Assembly (NCBI RefSeq): GCF_002902985.1
Contig: NZ_CP026167.1
Coordinates: 248,001-312,000, forward strand
Source: Leclercia sp. LSNIH1
GTDB lineage: Bacteria; Pseudomonadota; Gammaproteobacteria; Enterobacterales; Enterobacteriaceae
Reading direction: 5' to 3'
Length of the DNA: 64,000 nucleotides
Positions 59,426 through 64,000 of the stretch are shown in pieces; the first letter of the stretch is position 1; every line of letters starts with the position of its first letter. Below the pieces are notes generated by a model. That model worked only from the letters and a program-made list of their open reading frames with translations. It was not told the DNA's origin and made no database searches. A program made the translations under genes and the position numbers.

Positions 59426-60424
59426 ATGATACGTTTCGCAGTCATTGGGACGAACTGGATCACCCGTCAGTTCGTCGATGCCGCCCATGAGACCGGCAAA
59501 TATAAACTTACCGCAGTCTATTCCCGCAGCCTTGAACAGGCCCAGACCTTTGCGAACGACTACCTCGTCGAACATCTCTTTACCTCGCTGGAGGAGATGG
59601 CGCAAAGCGATGCGATTGACGCGGTTTATATTGCCAGCCCCAACTCTCTGCACTTCCCGCAGACGAAGCTGTTCCTCAGCCATAAAAAACATGTGATTTG
59701 CGAGAAGCCGCTGGCCTCTAATATCGATGAGGTTGAAGCCGCTATTGCCCTTGCGCGGGAAAACCAGGTGGTGCTGTTCGAGGCCTTCAAAACCGCCAGC
59801 CTGCCGAATTTCCTGCTGCTGCAGCAGTCGCTGTCGAAAGTGGGCCGCATCCGCAAAGCCTTTATCAACTATTGCCAGTATTCGTCGCGCTACCAGCGCT
59901 ACCTGGACGGCGAGAATCCGAACACCTTTAATCCGCAGTTCTCCAACGGCTCGATTATGGATATCGGTTTCTACTGTCTCGCCTCGGCGGTGGCGCTGTG
60001 GGGCGAGCCGCACCGGGTGCAGGCGACCGCCAGCCTGCTGGAAAGCGGCGTGGATGCCCACGGCCTGGTAGTGCTGGATTATGGCGATTTCAGCGTGACG
60101 CTGCAGCACTCCAAGGTGAGTGACTCGGTGCTGCCAAGCGAGATCCAGGGCGAGAACGGCGCGCTGGTGATCGAGAAGATCTCTGAGTGCCAGAAGCTGA
60201 GCTACGTGCCGCGCGGCGGCAAGCCTCAGGAACTGACGCAGCCTCAGCATATCAACACTATGCTGTATGAGGCAGAGGTGTTTGCGCGTCTGGTCGAAAC
60301 CCAGGAAGTTAACCATCCGGGCCTTGCGGTGAGCCGTACCACGGCGAAGCTGCAAACCGAAATCCGTCGCCAGACGGGGGTGGTTTTCCCGGCTGACGGC
60401 CTTAACGCAGAAGTTACCGCGTAA
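59426..60424 (+). CDS. ygjR: Gfo/Idh/MocA-family oxidoreductase YgjR
   Basis: 332 residues with an N-terminal Rossmann fold (MIRFAVIGTNWITRQFVDA) and the family's EKPLASN motif (HVICEKPLASNIDEVEAAI). The C-terminal sheet includes DIGFYCLASAVALWG. It is an NAD(P)-dependent sugar or imino-acid dehydrogenase by family; the substrate is unknown. It lies 70 bp after ygjP. Confidence 0.92.
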   Translation: MIRFAVIGTNWITRQFVDAAHETGKYKLTAVYSRSLEQAQTFANDYLVEHLFTSLEEMAQSDAIDAVYIASPNSLHFPQTKLFLSHKKHVICEKPLASNIDEVEAAIALARENQVVLFEAFKTASLPNFLLLQQSLSKVGRIRKAFINYCQYSSRYQRYLDGENPNTFNPQFSNGSIMDIGFYCLASAVALWGEPHRVQATASLLESGVDAHGLVVLDYGDFSVTLQHSKVSDSVLPSEIQGENGALVIEKISECQKLSYVPRGGKPQELTQPQHINTMLYEAEVFARLVETQEVNHPGLAVSRTTAKLQTEIRRQTGVVFPADGLNAEVTA

Positions 60425-60444
60425 AGCTGTGTAATGAATTAGCG

Positions 60445-60471
60445 CAGGCCATTGACGAAACCAATGGCCTG
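60445..60471 (+). terminator. Terminator-like hairpin after ygjR
   Basis: CAGGCCATTG-ACGAAAC-CAATGGCCTG is a perfect 10-bp stem followed by a loose T-rich tract. Confidence 0.7.
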
Positions 60472-60484
60472 ACATATTTTGTTA

Positions 60485-60635
60485 CCTGCAAAGGGGAGTA
60501 ACTTCCTGGTCGGTGGATCGTCATTACGATGCGTGTAATACCGCATCCGGTCGCCGGGCAACGAAAAAGGAATACGTGAGCGTATTCCTTTCTTGTTGTA
60601 AGTGAGACCTTGCCGGAAGGCGAGGTCTATGCACA
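60485..60635 (+). ncRNA. PRE element: yybP-ykoY (Mn2+/alkaline pH) riboswitch of alx
   Basis: The conserved blocks AAAGGGGAGTAACTTCC (about 60490) and TTGCCGGAAGGCGAGGTCTATG (about 60610, shown in part as the second aptamer arm) are diagnostic of the yybP-ykoY family and match the known E. coli alx leader. It responds to manganese and to high pH. An intrinsic terminator follows within the leader. Confidence 0.88.
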
Positions 60636-60643
60636 AAAAACGC

Positions 60644-60679
60644 AACGGCTATCGTCTTCTGACGTTAGCCGTTTTTTTT
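60644..60679 (+). terminator. Riboswitch expression-platform terminator of alx
   Basis: AACGGCTA and TTAGCCGTT form a stem followed by a T run, about 17 bp before the alx start. Anti-termination by the aptamer would permit alx transcription. Confidence 0.85.
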
Positions 60680-60695
60680 GTGGAAGGAAAATTGT

Positions 60696-61664
60696 ATGAA
60701 TACTGTAGGTACTCCGCTGATGTGGGGAGGATTCGCCATCGTTGTGGTCATCATGCTGGCGATCGATCTCTTTTTGCAGGGTCGGCGCGGCGCGCATGGC
60801 ATGACCATGAAGCAGGCGGCCGCCTGGTCGCTGGTATGGGTCACCCTCTCCCTGCTCTTCTGTGCCGCCTTCTGGTGGTATCTCTCCGTGACGCAAGGCC
60901 GCGCGGTGGCCGATCCGCAGGCGCTGGCGTTCCTCACCGGCTATCTGATTGAAAAAGCCCTGGCGGTGGATAACGTCTTCGTCTGGCTGATGCTGTTCAG
61001 CTATTTTGCGGTGCCTGCAGCCTTGCAGCGTCGGGTGCTGGTGTATGGCGTGCTGGGCGCGATCGTGTTGCGTACCATCATGATCTTCGCCGGTAGCTGG
61101 CTGATTACCCAGTTCGAATGGCTGCTCTATGTTTTCGGCGCCTTCCTGCTCTTTACCGGCGTGAAGATGGCGCTGGCGAAGGAAGATGAAACCGGTATTG
61201 GCGAGAAGCCGCTGGTACGCTGGCTGCGTGGTCATATGCGTATGACCGACACCATCGAAAGCGAGCACTTCTTTGTGCGTAAAAACGGCCTGCTGTATGC
61301 CACGCCGCTGCTGCTGGTGCTGATCATGGTGGAGCTGAGCGATGTGATTTTCGCGGTCGACAGTATTCCGGCGATCTTCGCGGTGACCACTGACCCGTTC
61401 ATCGTGCTGACCTCAAACCTCTTTGCGATCCTCGGCCTGCGTGCGATGTACTTCCTGCTGGCGGGCGTGGCGGAGCGCTTCTCAATGCTGAAGTATGGTC
61501 TGTCGGTGATCCTGGTCTTTATCGGCATTAAGATGTTGATTGTCGATTTCTATCACATCCCGATCGCCATCTCGCTGGGCGTGGTGTTTGGCATCCTGGT
61601 TGTGACCCTGCTTATCAACGCCTGGGTGAACCACCAGAACGATAAGAAGCGGCAGATCCAGTAA
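60696..61664 (+). CDS. alx: Alx, TerC-family manganese exporter / pH-response membrane protein
   Basis: 322 residues, about nine membrane helices. The TerC motifs are [13 protein letters not shown] and [19 protein letters not shown], whose acidic residues in membrane helices probably bind metal. Alx exports Mn2+ in E. coli and is induced at alkaline pH by the upstream riboswitch. The start has AAGGAAAATTGT before it. Confidence 0.95.
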   Translation: MNTVGTPLMWGGFAIVVVIMLAIDLFLQGRRGAHGMTMKQAAAWSLVWVTLSLLFCAAFWWYLSVTQGRAVADPQALAFLTGYLIEKALAVDNVFVWLMLFSYFAVPAALQRRVLVYGVLGAIVLRTIMIFAGSWLITQFEWLLYVFGAFLLFTGVKMALAKEDETGIGEKPLVRWLRGHMRMTDTIESEHFFVRKNGLLYATPLLLVLIMVELSDVIFAVDSIPAIFAVTTDPFIVLTSNLFAILGLRAMYFLLAGVAERFSMLKYGLSVILVFIGIKMLIVDFYHIPIAISLGVVFGILVVTLLINAWVNHQNDKKRQIQ

Positions 61665-61676
61665 GGGGATTGTGCG

Positions 61677-61755
61677 GTCTGGTGCCCGGCGGCGCGACGC
61701 TTGCCGGGCCTACGGTTTTGTAGGCCGGGTAAGCGCAGCGCCACCCGGCATGACA
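61677..61755. repeat. REP-type palindrome pair after alx
   Basis: GCCCGGCGGCGCGACGCTTG(CCGGGCCTAC) faces GTAGGCCGGGTAAGCGCAGCGCCACCCGGC, the same family as the others in the window. Confidence 0.85.
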
Positions 61756-61961
61756 ACACGCAGCGGAGTAAAACGCGCTACCCGGCAAAAATGTAACCAG
61801 ACAGTTAAAAAACATGACGCAGTACGTAAATTCCAGCATTTTGCTCTTCCCAGACTTCGCGCATTCAATATACTCATCCTGACAAACACACACCTCTAAC
61901 CGGAATATAAGTGCCTGAGAGCATCTCCGGGACGGAACGCAATCTCACTGAAGGAATTTTT

Positions 61962-63203
61962 ATGACCATGCAATCCCCGGGTTTGCTCGCGCGTCTGGCG
62001 CAGGGCAGCCTTGTTAAACAAATACTGGTAGGTCTGGTGCTGGGTATTTTACTGGCACTGGTTTCCAAACCGGCGGCAATTGCCACCGGCCTGCTCGGCA
62101 CCCTGTTCGTTGGCGCGTTAAAAGCCGTCGCCCCAGTCCTGGTACTGATGCTGGTTATGGCCTCCATTGCCAACCACCAGAAAGGACAGAAAACCAACAT
62201 TCGCCCGATTTTGTTCCTTTATCTGCTGGGCACCTTCTCTGCCGCGCTGACGGCGGTCATTTTTAGCTTCGTGTTCCCCTCCACGCTGCACCTCACCTCT
62301 GCGGTGGGCGATATCACCCCGCCATCGGGCATCGTGGAAGTGCTTCGCGGCCTGCTAATGAGCATGGTCTCTAACCCGATTGACGCGCTGCTGAATGCTA
62401 ACTACATCGGCATTCTGGTATGGGCCGTCGGGCTGGGCTTCGCCCTGCGCCACGGCAACGACACCACCAAAAATCTGATCACCGATATCTCTAACGCGGT
62501 CACCTTTATAGTGAAAGTGGTGATCCGCTTTGCGCCGATCGGTATCTTTGGCCTGGTCTCTTCTACTCTGGCAACCACCGGTTTTGAAACCCTGTGGGGC
62601 TATGCGCAACTGCTGGTTGTACTGGTGGGCTGCATGCTGCTGGTGGCGCTGGTCATCAACCCGCTGCTGGTGTTCTGGCAGATCCGCCGTAACCCTTATC
62701 CGCTGGTGCTGACCTGCCTGCGTGAGAGCGGCGTCTACGCCTTCTTTACCCGCAGCTCCGCGGCAAACATTCCGGTTAACATGGCGCTGGCCGAGAAGCT
62801 GAACCTGGATCGTGACACCTACTCCGTCTCTATCCCACTGGGTGCGACGGTGAACATGGCAGGGGCGGCGATCACCGTCACCGTGCTGACCCTGGCTGCC
62901 GTGCATACCCTGGGCGTGCCGGTCGACCTGTTAACCGCGCTGCTGCTGAGCGTTGTGGCGTCGCTGTGCGCCTGTGGTGCATCGGGTGTGGCGGGTGGTT
63001 CTCTGCTGCTGATCCCGCTGGCCTGCAACATGTTCGGTATTCCGAATGAAGTGGCGATGCAGGTTGTGGCTGTGGGCTTTATCATTGGCGTGCTGCAGGA
63101 CTCGTGCGAAACCGCGCTGAACTCCTCCACCGACGTGCTGTTTACCGCTGCGGCGTGTCAGGCTGAAGATGCGCGTCTGGCTAAGAACGCTTTACGTAAT
63201 TAA
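61962..63203 (+). CDS. sstT: Serine/threonine:Na+ symporter SstT
   Basis: 413 residues, close to the E. coli length, from the ATG preceded by AAGGAAT. It is a dicarboxylate/amino acid:cation symporter fold with re-entrant loops: [18 protein letters not shown] and [17 protein letters not shown], then [16 protein letters not shown]. It imports serine and threonine with sodium. It is followed by a REP-type element. Confidence 0.95.
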   Translation: MTMQSPGLLARLAQGSLVKQILVGLVLGILLALVSKPAAIATGLLGTLFVGALKAVAPVLVLMLVMASIANHQKGQKTNIRPILFLYLLGTFSAALTAVIFSFVFPSTLHLTSAVGDITPPSGIVEVLRGLLMSMVSNPIDALLNANYIGILVWAVGLGFALRHGNDTTKNLITDISNAVTFIVKVVIRFAPIGIFGLVSSTLATTGFETLWGYAQLLVVLVGCMLLVALVINPLLVFWQIRRNPYPLVLTCLRESGVYAFFTRSSAANIPVNMALAEKLNLDRDTYSVSIPLGATVNMAGAAITVTVLTLAAVHTLGVPVDLLTALLLSVVASLCACGASGVAGGSLLLIPLACNMFGIPNEVAMQVVAVGFIIGVLQDSCETALNSSTDVLFTAAACQAEDARLAKNALRN

Positions 63204-63205
63204 TA

Positions 63206-63284
63206 AAAAAGCCCGGTGGCGGCTACGCCTTACCGGGCCTGATTTTGGTTCGTAGGTCGGGTAAGCGTTAGCGCCACCCGACAC
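63206..63284. repeat. REP-type palindrome pair between sstT and uxaA
   Basis: AAAAAAGCCCGGTGGCGGCTACGCC(TTACCGGGCC) faces GTAGGTCGGGTAAGCGTTAGCGCCACCCGAC. It separates convergent genes and probably terminates sstT. Confidence 0.8.
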
Positions 63285-63289
63285 CACAC

Positions 63290-64000
63290 CTACAGCGTCA
63301 CACCACTCTTGAAGATCGCCAGCTCGCGGAAGTCGTTTTTCTCGTTGCAGGCCTGTTTGCCATTGGCAATATCCACAATCACATCCACGAATTCCGTTAA
63401 CAGCTGCGGCATCGCTTTGCCATGGATCAGCTGACCGGCATCGAAATCGATCCAGTGCTTTTTCTTCGCCGCCAGCTCGCTGTTGGTGGCAATTTTCACC
63501 GTTGGCACAAAACCGCCATATGGGGTGCCGCGACCGGTGCTGAACAGCACCATATGGCAACCCGCCCCCGCCAGGGCGCTGGTAGCAACGGCATCGTTAC
63601 CCGGCGCACTAAGCAGGTTCAGACCCGGCGTGCTCAACCGCTCGCCGTAGCGCAGGACGTCCACCACCTGGCTGGCACCCGCTTTCTGGGTACAGCCGAG
63701 GGATTTCTCTTCCAGCGTGGTGATCCCGCCCGCCTTGTTGCCCGGGGATGGGTTCTCGTAAATCGGCTGGTTGTGGGCGATAAAGTACTGCTTGAAGTCG
63801 TTGACCATGGTGACGGTCTTTTCAAACGTCGCTTCGTCGCGGCAGTGGCTCATCAAAATGCGCTCCGCGCCGAACATCTCCGGCACTTCGGTCAGCACGG
63901 TGGTGCCGCCGTTGCTGATGACATAATCAGAGAACTTACCCAGCATCGGGTTAGCGGTAATGCCGGACAGCCCATCCGAGCCGCCGCATTCCAGACCAAA
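63290..64000 (-). CDS. uxaA: Altronate dehydratase UxaA, C-terminal part (cut by window edge)
   Basis: The frame is open to the window edge and gives the C-terminal 236 residues. Features include GLECGGSDGLSGITANP, RILMSHCRDEATFEKTV and SAPGNDAVATSALAGAGCHM. UxaA dehydrates D-altronate in galacturonate breakdown. E. coli also has uxaA next in this direction after sstT and ygjV; ygjV is missing here. Confidence 0.93.
   Translation of the reverse strand, partial: FGLECGGSDGLSGITANPMLGKFSDYVISNGGTTVLTEVPEMFGAERILMSHCRDEATFEKTVTMVNDFKQYFIAHNQPIYENPSPGNKAGGITTLEEKSLGCTQKAGASQVVDVLRYGERLSTPGLNLLSAPGNDAVATSALAGAGCHMVLFSTGRGTPYGGFVPTVKIATNSELAAKKKHWIDFDAGQLIHGKAMPQLLTEFVDVIVDIANGKQACNEKNDFRELAIFKSGVTL

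Overview
The window comes from a chromosome of the Enterobacteriaceae, most like Enterobacter, Lelliottia or Leclercia. The core genes (yqjH, yqjI, aer, patA, fadH, rlmG, ygjP, ygjR, alx, sstT, uxaA) follow the order they have in E. coli K-12 downstream of the tRNA gene ileX. REP-type palindromes of a single family fill many of the gaps. Genus is inference from gene content; no database search was possible.

Region 1 (1 to about 19.58 kb) is the right part of a P2/HP1-like prophage. From left to right it carries the tape measure (cut by the window edge), a tail chaperone with a -1 frameshift, a lysis cassette, tail tube and sheath, tail/head completion genes, the divergent capsid set (small terminase, capsid, scaffold against large terminase and portal), an Ogr-type late activator, a small gene under a near-perfect LexA box, the gpA replication initiator, an early operon ending in cox, the CI repressor, a PH-SHOCT cargo gene and the integrase. 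It ends at a 45-bp copy of the 3' end of tRNA-Ile2 (ileX), which marks attR. The intact tRNA should lie left of the window.

Region 2 (19.6 to 38.5 kb) is accessory DNA between ileX and yqjH. It holds a 150-codon gene behind a C4-like antisense leader, and a second (type I, bcsD-containing) cellulose synthase operon, bcsO-Q-A-B-C-D-Z, whose bcsC is split by one in-frame TAA. Next come a CsgG/DUF4810/DUF799 lipoprotein operon and a graveyard of contact-dependent inhibition modules: an FHA-repeat fragment, a SymE-like remnant, a barnase-type toxin tip with an intact barstar, and a second toxin tip with a broken immunity gene. A coiled-coil J-domain protein closes the region.

Region 3 (38.5 to 64 kb) is mostly core: yqjH/yqjI (iron and metal), two chemoreceptors with FliA-type promoters, patA with a sigma-54-type promoter but an in-frame stop, an XRE-cupin regulator and a B3/4 protein, and the complete divergent lsr locus (lsrACDBFG against lsrRK) for autoinducer-2. 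Then follow fadH, rlmG, ygjP, ygjR, alx behind a yybP-ykoY/PRE riboswitch, sstT and the 3' part of uxaA.

A recurring oddity is single in-frame nonsense codons in otherwise well preserved genes (bcsC, patA and both CdiA tips). They point to recent decay, or to sequencing errors that need checking.
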